Below are positions 44,739 to 56,389 of a stretch of DNA of 64,000 bases, piece after piece (the stretch's first letter is position 1; each line of letters begins with the position of its first letter). The stretch lies in contig CM065322.1 of assembly GCA_033032175.1 (NCBI GenBank), positions 10,788,001 through 10,852,000 of the forward strand, in the 5' to 3' direction. The translations under genes were made by a program, and so were the position numbers. The notes beneath the pieces are model-generated. The model made no database searches. It worked only from the letters and a program-made list of their open reading frames with translations, and was not told the DNA's origin. This stretch comes from Saturnia japonica (Eukaryota; Arthropoda; Insecta; Lepidoptera; Saturniidae).

Positions 44739-46250
44739 ATGAATGAATCTAATGAAGAAATTCGATACATTTTAAAATATTATTACAAAAAAAGCAAAAA
44801 TGCAACAGAAGCCGCGAAAAAAATTTGTGATGTTTATGTACCTAATGCAGTGCCAGTAAGAGTAGAGAGAAGAGTAAGAGATGTTAAAGATGCACCTCGC
44901 TCTGGTCGCCCTTTTACGAATAAAATGGACGCCATTTTATTGAAAAAGTGTAGCAAGATCGGCATATCAGTAGTTACGATGTAGCTGAAAAACTGGAAAT
45001 AGATCACAAAACAGTTTTAACCCATTTGAAGAAAGCGGGCTATATCAAAAAGCTTGATATTTGGGAGCAACACGAGCTCACTGAAAGAAATCTAATGTAC
45101 CGTGTATCTATTTGCGATTCATTATTGAGACGTAATAAAACTGGCAATGAAAAGTGGATCACGTACGACAAGAACGTGTGAAAAAGGTCGTGGTGTAAGG
45201 TCGGCCAGGTTTCACAGACTGTGACTGGTTTCACAAGTTTCACTGTGTGTGGCCCTACCACGGGGTCCCGTCGTGGTCGGAGGCAAGCGGTACCTCCAAC
45301 GAGCCTCGGAGGGCGCACGAGCACGAGTGCGCAATTTGTAGACCCATTAAAGCGGCTGGAGATCGTCACGCATTCTCCGGCGCCTGTCACGTTGTCCGCG
45401 GGAGGGGAGCAAGGTGTTACGCTCCCTCTCCATCTCCGCCTCTTCTTTCACAAGCATGATCTTCGAGCTTCGATATCTCATGGTGGAGATCCGGCCAATT
45501 GGGAGGCTGCCTCGAACGAGACCGTACGGTGCCTTCGGACAGCTCTGGCGGCCATCACTCTCTGCAGTTTACGCAGGAATGCGAGATGACGAGCCGTCAG
45601 GCTATCCGCTCACACTGAAGCCCCATTTAGGGCCATCGACCATACGGTCCCCAGGTAAATCTTCCGGCAAGCGGAACCAGGCCCCTCGAGATTTGGCAAC
45701 AGCCGAACAAGTGCGCCTGCTGTGCCTATGAGTCGGGGGGTCAGCTGCCGAAAGACTGTGGCTAAACATGGGCTACCTCGAAATAAGGTGATGCTGTGTG
45801 TATGGTAGAACTGGAAGGGCATTGTTCATTATGTGCTTTTACCGCCCGGCAAAACCATCAATTTAGATCTCTACTGCCAACAACTGATGAGATTAAAGGA
45901 AGCATAAAGCGGCCGGAATTGATCAACAGGAAGGGTGTGGTATTTCATCACGAAAACGCTAGACTACACACATTTTTAGCCACTCAGCAAAAATTATGAG
46001 AGTTTGGCTGGGAGGTGTTAGTGCATCCACTTTAAAGCCATGACCTCAAAACTTCAGATTTTTACCTGTTTCGGTCTCTTCAGTATTCTTTAGATTTTGT
46101 AAGGTTAACATCAAGAGAAGACTGCCAAAACTGTTTGTCGCATTTTTTTTGATCAGAAGTCCCAAAGTTTCTACAGCAACGGGATCATGTCTCTACCTAC
46201 AAAATGGCAAAAAGTCATCAAGCAAAATGGCAATACATACTGTAAATAAA
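44739..46250 (+). pseudogene. mariner transposase pseudogene
   Basis: The start region ('MNESNEEIRYILKYYYKKSK', then 'DAPRSGRPFT') is the N-terminal helix-turn-helix region. A frame change near 44955 leads to 'VAEKLEIDHKTVLTHLKKAG' and 'HELTERNLM'. The first catalytic Asp block reads 'GNEKW' in place of GDEKW, and sequence just before it is lost. After the LINE insert comes 'KVMLCVW', 'WKGIVHY', '[14 protein letters not shown]', '[21 protein letters not shown]'; here the second catalytic Asp of HDNARPH is Glu. The C-terminal part has stops. It belongs to the DD34D mariner transposases of the cecropia-like group. It is inactive by several independent changes. Confidence 0.9.
45224..45752 (-). 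mobile_element. R1-type LINE fragment inserted in the mariner
   Basis: It is a 529-bp GC-rich block flanked by an exact 8-bp target duplication, agactgtg (45216-45223 and 45753-45760). Removing one copy and the insert restores the mariner frame. On the minus strand it encodes 'AFLRKLQRVMAARAVRRHRTVSFEAASQLAG', the end of the reverse transcriptase domain seen in R1-clade LINEs. No poly(A) is visible at its 3' end. It is truncated at both ends and dead. Confidence 0.8.
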
Positions 46251-46329
46251 AGTAAATAAACTTTGAAAGAAAAAATGTTTTGAGTTTTCATATAAAAATG
46301 GGAAGAAACTTTTTCCGCAACCTATTATT

Positions 46330-47345
46330 AATAAACAATTGAAATAATTTATTATTCCTTGATAGATTAAATTAAAATATAAAATCACTGATATTAATGA
46401 TATTAAATAGAATCTGATATTTCATAACCCGGATTTTGTTTTACGGGTCATTGCAACTTACATTTAACAGTTGGATATTATACTGGGAATTACGTCAGAC
46501 CTCATGACGTCACATGAAGTTTATTCAAGAACATTATTTTCAAAGGTACTTAATTTAACGAGTGTAGTATGAAAGTAGCGTTACATAAATATTGGTCTGA
46601 GTTATTTAAAGTTTAAAATAACCATTAAAACACAATAATTATGTTATCTTCGGTTAATAACTAACTTTAAATTATGATGATCTTATCTATATATTGAAAA
46701 ACCCAGAATTGTGATTCGCTTAAAATGTTTCGATGTCCGCAGCCGCAGTCGTGCATGTACGAACGAATTTTTCGGAATTCACGTAGGAATAATACAAATT
46801 GGTGACACTATTGACTGACGGTGAAAGAAAGTATCGCGGGAAACCTGAACGCTTGAGAAATGTAGTACCACTATATATGGGGAATATAGGGAACCATTGA
46901 TTTTTCTCGGTGTTTGAATTCGTCAAAATACGTCGTGGGCTGGTATGGTAATGAAGCTTATACCTTCCTCCGGGAAAAGGAATTTTCCCAGCAAAGTGAC
47001 ACTTACTGGCTGCTATTTTTTTTAAATATTATTAATTTAAATATGGCGAATGATTAAAATCCAGAACTTGTAATACACTACACTACATCTGCAGTATTGC
47101 CTGTCTCTGCGGTCAATTATCCGCGAATTACTTGGAAATTAAAGATTCTTTTAAAATTATTTTTCCTTTCTGTTATTTATAGTGAAAAGGAATATGTTCA
47201 GGTTATATACTTTATATTACATATGAAATCATATCAAACTTTTGGACACATTTATAGTTCTATGGAAATGAATTAACTATATTAATAAAAGTCGCTGACA
47301 TGTACGAATATAAATACGAATATATAAATAATAACATATAATAAC
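46330..47345. other. AT-rich DNA, no gene seen
   Basis: The frame at 46720-46926 (minus) is not recognised. No repeat is supported. Confidence 0.5.
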
Positions 47346-47349
47346 ATTT

Positions 47350-48018
47350 TTTTTAATGTGGAGAACCACGTCATGGTTGGTTGCACACTCGCTAGGTGTG
47401 ACGAGTGGTTAGTGTGATTATGTAAGACTCCTACTCACTAAAACTCCACGGTGTACCATTCGCCGCGTAATGTGGCGACAGGGGTCCGCCAAAGGCATTC
47501 GACCGCGTCGCCCCGGCTTAGTGTCGGGCCCCAGCCTGCAGGGGACAGTTTGGTATAACCCTAATTGTTTCTCTGTCCGCTGAATCTGTGCAATGGGAAG
47601 ACGGACCTCCCAACCCGTCTCCTCTGGTTTGGTCAGGGCGGTAGATGAAGGCGAGCAAATCGCCCCCTCCTGTCGCCTGTTCTTCTGCGTTGGAGAGGGC
47701 CGCTTAGAGGATTCCCCTCGCTAGCCCTCTCCGCGGCCTCCATCTGCGAGACAACGTCCTCGCAGAAGGAGACCATTGCAATCCATGACCAGCATGGCTT
47801 TAACCACACCAGGCAGTTAGAAGTCCCCTCCTACCACTGCGCCCAGAGCACGGCCCTGCCTTTCCCACGCAGCATACTCGTGACACACAGTGGTGGGCTC
47901 CCTACGAGCGATCCGATGCAGGTGCCATCCGAAGCAGCCATGCCTGGAAAGCACCTGCACCAGACGAAACGTCAGGGAATCCTGCTCCCTCGTTATCACC
48001 ATTTGAGGATACAACGGA
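47350..48018 (-). pseudogene. R1-type LINE, 3' end (zinc-binding C terminus and 3' UTR)
   Basis: On the minus strand 48035-47817 is open and encodes 'REQDSLTFRLVQVLSRHGCF', 'HLHRIARREPTTVCHEY', 'AAWERQGRALGAVVGGD', the C-terminal region typical of lepidopteran R1-clade ORF2 proteins. A stop follows, then more of the same reading ('LPGVVKAML', 'GESSKRPSPTQ'). It is GC-rich relative to its neighbours. It is 5'-truncated by the SINE at 48019. The left edge of the 3.5-kb duplication falls inside it. Confidence 0.75.
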
Positions 48019-48280
48019 CAACATAACATAACCATACCATCACGCCTGTATCCTCGAAGAGTTAGACAAAGATGTACTAATACGCACCCACAGTTTGCCG
48101 AGTATGTTTTTCAGATGCCATGTAATAGGGGGCGAGCCTATTGCGATTACCCGGGCCAAACTCCGAGCTGCTACTGAGAATTTCATAGAAAACCCCAATA
48201 AAACTTGTCTCAACTTGGGAATTGAACCCAAGACTTCGAGCATAGTAGTCACGCTTACGACCAACTAAGCAAATGAGGCA
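48019..48280 (-). repeat. tRNA-derived SINE, family A, full-length (unit A)
   Basis: Read on the minus strand: head 'gcctcatttgcttagttg', B-box region 'gggttcaattccc', body 'ctcagtagcagctcggag', tail 'ggttatgttatgtt'. It sits directly against the R1 LINE end. The 74-codon frame at 48040-48264 is not a gene. Confidence 0.85.
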
Positions 48281-49194
48281 TTTATGTAATGTATATAATC
48301 GAATTAATAATTGTCATGGTAGTTAAAAAAAACACATTTTTAATAAATGGTACCTCCTATATTTTAATTGAATATATTCAAAAAAGCAAACATTTAGGCA
48401 AAATTTTATTTTATATATTTTTCTATTATTCTTCAATAGCTGGGAATTGAAGCTTCAAAATGACGTTTGAACTATTAATTTTGATAAAGAATTAAGGGTA
48501 ATATGACGTTGTCACAAAAAATCACGTTTCAGAAATAATCTACAAAGATTTTGTGCAGAGCATAGAGTATCACATATCAGTATGGTGTTACTGTTCCGTT
48601 TGTCTTTCTTGTTCTTGTTTTGGCGCCGCAGATGCTCCTGTCATTGTTTATAAGGCTTCTTAGTATATAATATTCATAGTGAGGTCTAACAAGATGATGG
48701 CTTCCTAATTCGAACTATCTAGGGAGTTTATATAGCAAATCAAAAAGCATGTTTCCAGTATATTTAAACCTTAATAGCGCTCAAAATTTACAAGGATTCG
48801 TCAAGTCGTCTTGTAGATGTATAATGTTCACGCGACCAAAATGATGGGACATATTTTGCGTAGCATATTAGTATATCTATTCAACGCGGAAATTCTGCGA
48901 GTATTTTGGGGACTCTAACAACTTGCAGTGGCCTAGAGTATTGTTGTTAGTCACTTTTCTTATAGATAACATATAATTGTACTTAAAAAGTAAAAGTATG
49001 TTTATTTTTTTAGAATGGCGCTTAATATTTTTTTTTTTTTTTACAGCAACTTATCAACGAAGGAACTCTATGAAAGATGTAGAGTACAGATCATTTTTTT
49101 TAGAGATTTCTCTTTATTCGGTGCATGTCAACTGGTTGAATACCTTCACACAACAGATGATTGTAGCCAAATAAATTTGTGTTGTGTTCCTTCG

Positions 49195-49435
49195 GTGCGT
49201 AGAGTTTCCAGAGCTCCTCGGGGAAGTGGGGATCAAAGAGAGGTCGGGCACAGAGAAATTTTTGAAGGTTCCTCTTTAGTTGGGGTACCTGACTGGTAGA
49301 ATACAGAAGATCGGAGGATTCAAGATCGGCAACACGCTAGTGGAAGCTACGATATTACAAGCGCCCAGAAGCTATGGTAGCTGCTTACCACCAGGCGGGC
49401 CGTTTGCTTTTTTGCCACATTAGTAGTAAAAAAAA
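49195..49435 (+). repeat. Lepidopteran repeat tail ('ccaccaggcgggccgtttgc' type), unit A
   Basis: It contains 'gatcggcaacacgctagtgg', 'ggtagctgcttaccaccagg', 'cgggccgtttgctttt' and 'gccacattag', a phrase common in moth and butterfly non-LTR or SINE tails. The frame through 49015-49299 is not a recognised gene. Confidence 0.55.
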
Positions 49436-50414
49436 TGAGTATTTTCTCATATTTCTTTGGTAAACTAATTGCGTTGCATCTTATAATATTGTCAAAATGG
49501 TGATAAAAAGAGAATTTAACGATTATCTGGATGAACATTTTCGTCTGAAAATTCAAACCCTGAAGGCGTATCTATGAAATCAATATGAAGCTAACAAACG
49601 CATTACATCAGATTATTATGAACTAACAGTACCCCGCGCTCCACAGGTAGTTGTAATTAATTTAATTTATTTAAGTTTCGTCTCGTAATTTTATCTTATT
49701 CATGTTATTGACAATTCTTATATCAAGTCATTTTTTGAATGACATACTTTCCGTGTAAAACATTTCGGGAAAATCCTTGAGAATTAATTAAAAAAATGAT
49801 TTTGTTTTACGATTCCTAAAAGTATTATTGAAAATGCTTTTAGTCTATCGCTTTACCAATGGCATAAGCTTCTTGTGTACGAAATTTCATAAAAACCGAG
49901 CAAGTCGTTTTTTAATTAAATCTGAACAAAACAATATGGCATATTCGTGATCTGTGGACAGGATGACAACAGAAATTAAAAAAAAAAACAAGTACAGACG
50001 GAACTATATATAATATAGATAAAGTACAATCGATAAGTCGGCCAGGTGTGCCCGGCGTTGCATTATGTATTGAAATAGATGCCGACGGCTTATGAATATT
50101 ATATGCCGACACAAATGGCCAGTTTTACAAACCGCGAACCTACTTAAAAGCACTTGAAGTTGAATGCGTTCGTTCGATAAAATGCAATTTTTCCTGTTAA
50201 ATTGATTGTAGATTTTACGATTTAAACAATTTACAATTGGATTTATTAACCTACTTGAGTATATTATATATAATTTTTAACAGTATTTTTCCTGCTAGTT
50301 CGTTGATAATAAGACTTTTTTAAGACCAGTAAACAATTATACATCAATCATTACTTTCAGCCCGTAATTGCTTACAGTTGAGAATATGCCTCTCATCTCA
50401 GTCCTTTTTTTTCG

Positions 50415-50540
50415 ATCTGACTATACTGTTAGTCATAAGAGCCATGAACCCTCAGATGGCTTTTACAGCTTCACCGTACTTGGGGGCGAGCGCTTAAGGA
50501 GTGCCGAAAGCTTGGCAACAAGTTCAAGGGTGCCAGATAG
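50415..50540 (+). repeat. Interspersed repeat, family C, unit A
   Basis: 'ctgactatactgttag', 'ggcttttacagcttcacc', 'gtacttgggggcgagcgc' and 'gcaacaagttcaa' match 13818-13925 and the reverse complement of 25087-25192. Confidence 0.7.
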
Positions 50541-50584
50541 CAACATCGCGATCTGGCTAATTCCCTTTCCGTAATTCGATCTAA

Positions 50585-50975
50585 CTAACTGTACGTATAA
50601 CTGGTCAGTCCAGCACGGTCCTGAACTAATCTTATCCAGCTCTGACCCGTGATTTTGACAATATCGTCAACCCAACGAGTTAGTGGGCGTCCGACGCCAC
50701 GTTTAGTCCTAAGGGCACCAATCAGTTATCATTTTAATCCACCTTTCGTCCCTTCATCTGGCAATATGTTCTGCCCAGTTCCATTTCAGTTTTACTTACG
50801 ATCGTCTTTTCAACGTCGCAGGCCGTACTGCGACTTCCAGAAATAAATCTCAGGGGCAACATCGGATCTCTAAATTTGTCACTCTATCTTGTATTTTGAT
50901 GCCGAACATGGCACGCTCCATGAGTCCATGAGTCAGTCACTGTGCCACTTGTATTTTGTGCATTATAGCTTCAAC
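50585..50975 (-). pseudogene. RTE-type LINE 3' fragment, unit A
   Basis: On the minus strand the translation includes 'LMERAMFGIKIQDRV', 'KLKWNWAEHIARWRDERW' and 'MITDWCP', the signature of the C-terminal region of lepidopteran RTE proteins. It has stops and a missing 5' end. It is a different subfamily from the fragment at 44085-44520. The plus-strand frames 50368-50846 are shadows. Confidence 0.75.
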
Positions 50976-51515
50976 TGTGAGCGTCCGTAAGGAAAAGTGA
51001 TACAATAAAAATACATTAATAACATTTTTGAAGCGATGTTTCTTAATGCGATTTGCGCTAAGAGTTGAGTTCTAGAAAACGTTATGCCCCTCCATGCCAT
51101 TTACTCGCTCTGTTTTTTTTCTATTATAGACGAGTCGTGTGTGCATGTGAGTATTGAGATTCGACCAGACGAGTATCGTGTGCGGCCGGTTGTATAACTC
51201 TTACTCAGACGGTTGCCAGATTGCAAAACATTGCACTTCAGGCGAGGCCCCTAGGGTGGTCTTGCGAAATAGGCGCGCGTTTAGTAATCCAACGGTTTAT
51301 TAGTTATCTTGTATGGTACATATACTACATATACGTGTTCTTTATGAATCGCAATTTTTTAGTAACTTCGTTCCGGACCGTCCCGTGACCGCACAATTTT
51401 TTTTATGATCCGATGCAGGTGCCATCCGAAGCAGCCATGCCTGGAAAGCACCTGCACCAGACGAAACGTCAGGGAATCCTGCTCCCTCGTTATCACCATT
51501 TGAGGATACAACGGA

Positions 51516-51777
51516 CAACATAACATAACCATACCATCACGCCTGTATCCCCGAAGAGTTAGACAAAGATGTACTAATATGCACCCACAGTTTGTCGAGT
51601 ATGTTTTTCAGATGCCATGTAATAGGGGGCGAGCCTATTGCGATTACCCGGGCCAAACTCCGAGCTGCTACTGAGAATTTCATAGAAAACCCCAATAAAA
51701 CTTGTCTCAACTTGGGAATTGAACCCAAGACTTCGAGCATAGTAGTCACGCTTACGACCAACTAAGCAAATGAGGCA
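51516..51777 (-). repeat. tRNA-derived SINE, family A, full-length (unit B)
   Basis: It is the duplicate of 48019-48280, with a handful of substitutions. Confidence 0.85.
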
Positions 51778-52697
51778 TTTATGTAATGTATATAATCGAA
51801 TTAATAATTGTCATGGTAGTTAAAAAAACACATTTTTAATAAATGGTACCTCCTATATTTTAATTGAATATATTCAAAAAAGCAAACATTTAGGCAAAAT
51901 TTTATTTTATATATTTTTCTATTATTCTTCAATAGCTGGGAATTGAAGCTTCAAAATGACGTTTGAACTATTAATTTTGATAAAGAATTAAGGGCAATAT
52001 GACGTTGTCACAAAAAATCACGTTTCAGAAATAATCTACAAAGATTTTGTGCAGAGCATAGAGTATCACATATCAGTATGGTGTTACTGTTCCGTTTGTC
52101 TTTCTTGTTCTTGTTTTGGCGCCGCAGATGCTCCTGTCATTGTTTATAAGGCTTCTTAGTATATAATATTCACAGTGAGGTCTAACAAGATGATGGCTTC
52201 CTAATTCGAACTATCTAGGGAGTTTATATAGCAAATCAAAAAGCATGTTTCCAGTATATTTAAACCTTAATAGCGCTCAAAATTTACAAGGATTCGTCAA
52301 GTCGTCTTGTAGATGTATAATGTTCACGCGACCAAAATGATGGGACATATTTTGCGTAGCATATTAGTATATCTATTCAACGCGGAAATTCTGCGAGTAT
52401 TTTGGGGACTCTAACAACTTGCAGTGGCCTAGAGTATTGTTGTTAGTCACTTTTCTTATAGATAACATATAATTGTACTTAAAAAGTAAAAGTATGTTTA
52501 TTTTTTTAGAATGGCGCTTAATATTTATTTTTTTTTTTTTTTTTTACAGCAACTTATCAACGAAGGAACTCTATGAAAGATGTAGAGTACAGATCATTTT
52601 TTTTAGAGATTTCTCTTTATTCGGTGCATGTCAACTGGTTGAATACCTTCACACAACAGATGATTGTAGCCAAATAAATTTGTGTTGTGTTCCTTCG

Positions 52698-52938
52698 GTG
52701 CGTAGAGTTTCCAGAGCTCCTCGGGGAAGTGGGGATCAAAGAGAGGTCGGGCACAGAGAAATTTTTGAAGGTTCCTCTTTAGTTGGGGTACCTGACTGGT
52801 AGAATACAGAAGATCGGAGGATTCAAGATCGGCAACACGCTAGTGGAAGCTACGATATTACAAGCGCCCAGAAGCTATGGTAGCTGCTTACCACCAGGCG
52901 GGCCGTTTGCTTTTTTGCCACATTAGTAGTAAAAAAAA
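52698..52938 (+). repeat. Lepidopteran repeat tail, unit B copy
   Basis: It is the duplicate of 49195-49435 at an offset of about 3503 bp. Confidence 0.55.
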
Positions 52939-53919
52939 TGAGTATTTTCTCATATTTCTTTGGTAAACTAATTGCGTTGCATCTTATAATATTGTCAAAA
53001 TGGTGATAAAAAGAGAATTTAACGATTATCTGGATGAACATTTTCGTCTGAAAATTCAAACCCTGAAGGCGTATCTATGAAATCAATATGAAGCTAACAA
53101 ACGCATTACATCAGATTATTATGAACTAACAGTACCCCGCGCTCCACAGGTAGTTGTAATTAATTTAATTTATTTAAGTTTCGTCTCGTAATTTTATCTT
53201 ATTCATGTTATTGACAATTCTTATATCAAGTCATTTTTTGAATGACTTATACTTTCCGTGTAAAACATTTCGGGAAAATCCTTGAGAATTAATTAAAAAA
53301 ATGATTTTGTTTTACGATTCCTAAAAGTATTATTGAAAATGCTTTTAGTCTATCGCTTTACCAATGGCATAAGCTTCTTGTGTACGAAATTTCATAAAAA
53401 CCGAGCAAGTCGTTTTTTAATTAAATCTGGACAAAACAATATGGCATATTCGTGATCTGTGGACAGGATGACAACAGAAATTAAAAAAAAAAACAAGTAT
53501 ACACGGAACTATATATAATATAGATAAAGTACAATCGATAAGTCGGCCAGGTGTGCCCGGCGTTGCATTATGTATTGAAATAGATGCCGACGGCTTATGA
53601 ATATTATATGCCGACACAAATGGCCAGTTTTACAAACCGCGAACCTACTTAAAAGCACTTGAAGTTGAATGCGTTCGTTCGATAAAATGCAATTTTTCCT
53701 GTTAAATTGATTGTAGATTTTACGATTTAAACAATTTACAATTGGATTTATTAACCTACTTGAGTATATTATATATAATTTTTAACAGTATTTTTCCTGC
53801 TAGTTCGTTGATAATAAGACTTTTTTAAGACCAGTAAACAATTATACATCAATCATTACTTTCAGCCCGTAATTGCTTACAGTTGAGAATATGCCTCTCA
53901 TCTCAGTCCTTTTTTTTCG

Positions 53920-54045
53920 ATCTGACTATACTGTTAGTCATAAGGGCCATGAACCCTCAGATGGCTTTTACAGCTTCACCGTACTTGGGGGCGAGCGCTT
54001 AAGGAGTGCCGAAAGCTTGGCAACAAGTTCAAGGGTGCCAGATAG
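53920..54045 (+). repeat. Interspersed repeat, family C, unit B
   Basis: It is the duplicate of 50415-50540. Confidence 0.7.
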
Positions 54046-54089
54046 CAACATCGCGATCTGGCTAATTCCCTTTCCGTAATTCGATCTAA

Positions 54090-54480
54090 CTAACTGTACG
54101 TATAACTGGTCAGTCCAGCACGGTCCTGAACTAATCTTATCTAGCTCTGACCCGTGATTTTGACAATATCGTCAACCCAACGAGTTAGTGGGCGTCCGAC
54201 GCCTCGTTTAGTCCTAAGGGCACCAATCCGTCATCATTTTAATCCACCTTTCATCCCTTCATCTGGCAATATGTTCTGCCCAGTTCCATTTAAGTTTTAC
54301 TTACTATCGTCTTTTCAACGTCGCAGGCCGTACTGCGACTTCCAGAAATAAATCTCAGGGGCAACATCGGATCTCTAAATTTGTCACTCTATCTTGTATT
54401 TTGATGCCAAACATGGCACGCTCCATGAGTCCATGAGTCAGTCACTGTGCCACTTGTATTTTGTGCATTATAGCCTCAAC
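54090..54480 (-). pseudogene. RTE-type LINE 3' fragment, unit B
   Basis: It is the duplicate of 50585-50975 with a few substitutions. Confidence 0.75.
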
Positions 54481-54909
54481 TGTGAGCGTCCGTAAGGAAA
54501 AGTGATACAATAAAAATACATTAATAACATTTTTGAAGCGATGTTTCTTAATGCGATTTGCGCTAAGAGTTGAGTTCTAGAAAACGTTATGCCCCTCCAT
54601 GCCATTTACTCGCTCTGTTTTTTCTATTATAGACGAGCCGTGTGTGCATGTGAGTATTGAGATTCGACCAGACGAGTATCGTGTGCGGCCGGTTGTATAA
54701 GTCTTACTCAGACGGTTGCCAGATTGCAAAACATTGCACTTCAGGCGAGGCCCCTAGGGTGGTCTTGCGAAATAGGCGCGCGTTTAGTAATCCAACGGTT
54801 TATTAGTTATCTTGTATGGTACATATACTACATATACGTGTTCTTTATGAATCGAAATTTTTTAGTAACTTCGTTTCTGACCGTCCCGCGACCGCACAAT
54901 TTTTTTTAT

Positions 54910-55840
54910 AAATGTATAGGTATACTTTTAACTCTACCGATAGATTTTTTGTTTTAAAAAAGTTTTGAAAATATGAATTTTTAATTGAAATTAAACCGTT
55001 AGAAACGAATAAGGACTATTACTTGCCTTTAGTGACTGAAATTAATGTAATTTAATATACAGGCGTAGATAGATACCTACTCAGTAAAGAGAACTCTGCA
55101 AAGCCAGATCAATTATTGTTAATTAGGCGACTCTCAATGGGAGTAGAACTTTGTAGTTCTACAAGTATGTTTGTAGTTATAAGTTGAAACTTTTGACTTT
55201 GGAGGAACTTATACTCGTATTTATTTCAATTTACGATTCACTACAATATTTATTATACTCGTTCATCACTAGTTAGCACAACCAATATCAATTTCGTTCT
55301 TCACGACTTTTCATTTATGAAAATTATTTGCCCATACGTCCCATTTTAAACGGGGCAGCCCCTTTTTTCGATAATCCGCCCAGGGTGTCCCCGAGGAAAA
55401 CTCGAGATGGAAAATTAGTTTTGAGGTGTCCCGTTTTGATAAAATTTAATGTCACTCCGCTTAAAGCAATGTTGATTAACAAAATGAATATTTAAAGAAA
55501 TGACAATAATTAAATTCCGTTTTCTTAAATGTCATCAAACAAATATGTAGGACAAATAAAAAAATTATTAGTTTTGTTTATTTTCGTATTCTTTACTTTT
55601 TACTGTTATTTTATGTTGATTAACACAGTTTCTCAAGTATTTTGGATTTTTTTTTTTATTGTGCCTGTATCACTTACCTACTGAAACAGTAATTGTAACG
55701 ATATCAAATTTTGAGTAAAAACAAAAACGGCCAAGCTAAGAGACAATATTAATTGTGGGCTTGTGAATACTATTCGGGATATTAGAATATTAGTGTTCAT
55801 CAATTACCTCTGAAAATACCTATTAGTCTAGTAAATATGG
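54910..55840. other. AT-rich DNA, no gene seen
   Basis: Unique sequence lies between the duplication and the interrupted MITE. 55340-55440 is somewhat GC-richer ('acggggcagccccttttttc'), but nothing is recognised. Confidence 0.45.
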
Positions 55841-56031
55841 ATACTTTGGATTACAAAGAGTGTAAAGGACATTTTGGCGAAAATGGTTATATAATGATAT
55901 CATACTCTGTTTTTACACTCTTTTGATGAGTTTTATATACCCGTTGTAATATTAGCTAAAAATGTCGTATTTTGTTTTTTTTTTGTTGTTCTTAAATACA
56001 AATGTTCAAATTAATAGGACACATAGGGCAC

Positions 56032-56258
56032 TGTTAGGTTTAGGCTTTATTTTAATAAAACTGAGTAAGATTTCTTAAATAACACATTTACTTTTCCTTT
56101 TTGCGTACAGTTCGACATGACAGTGAAACGTAAGAGAGAGAGCGCACCCTAGTGATAAATTTGGAAGACATTATATGATGCGTTTACAAAGATACATTGA
56201 TATACTTTATTGCAATGGTGTGTTTCAAAGACACCTTTAAATTTATTATTATTTAACA
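56032..56258 (-). repeat. 3' LTR of copia-2 (227 bp)
   Basis: The termini are TGTTA..TAACA. The purine tract abuts it at 56259-56269. The outer flank is 'ggcac', but no matching target copy survives because the other end is truncated. Confidence 0.8.
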
Positions 56259-56389
56259 CTCCCACTTAAATTTATAAGGTGCTTCCTATCTCTCATAATA
56301 CTAAACTATAATTTACTGTATTACACATTTATATATAAACTTAGAAACTTGAAACACAATTAACTTTATCTTACTATTATTAAAATTAT

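Larger units (their letters stand above)
44588..46326 (+). mobile_element. mariner element (cecropia-like type), dead
   Basis: The left end ('ggtcggggaaaaagtgtttt') and the reverse complement of the right end ('aggttgcggaaaaagtttct') are imperfect terminal inverted repeats. Inside is a mariner transposase gene with frameshifts, small deletions and a 529-bp LINE insertion. Without that insert the element is about 1.2 kb, close to a normal mariner. Confidence 0.85.
47910..51406. repeat. Tandem duplication, unit A (3497 bp)
   Basis: It starts at 'gatccgatgcaggtgcc' in the R1 fragment and ends at 'gcacaattttttttat'. The next base begins unit B with the same 'gatccgatgcaggtgcc'. It holds, in order, a LINE end, a family A SINE (minus), AT-rich DNA, a lepidopteran repeat tail, a family C repeat and an RTE fragment (minus). 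It has no gene; the frames here are shared with unit B only because of the duplication. Confidence 0.95.
51407..54909. repeat. Tandem duplication, unit B (3503 bp)
   Basis: It is almost identical to unit A over its full length, with scattered single-base changes and a few indels, including a longer T run near 52530 and 'gacttatact' where unit A has 'gacatact'. It ends at 'cacaattttttttat' and is followed by unique DNA ('aaatgtataggt'). Confidence 0.95.

Noticed and set aside
48977..49299. Plus-strand frames shared at 48977-49299 and 52473-52802
   Set aside because: They look conserved only because the region is duplicated. They run through a T tract whose length changes the frame between units, and end in a repeat tail.
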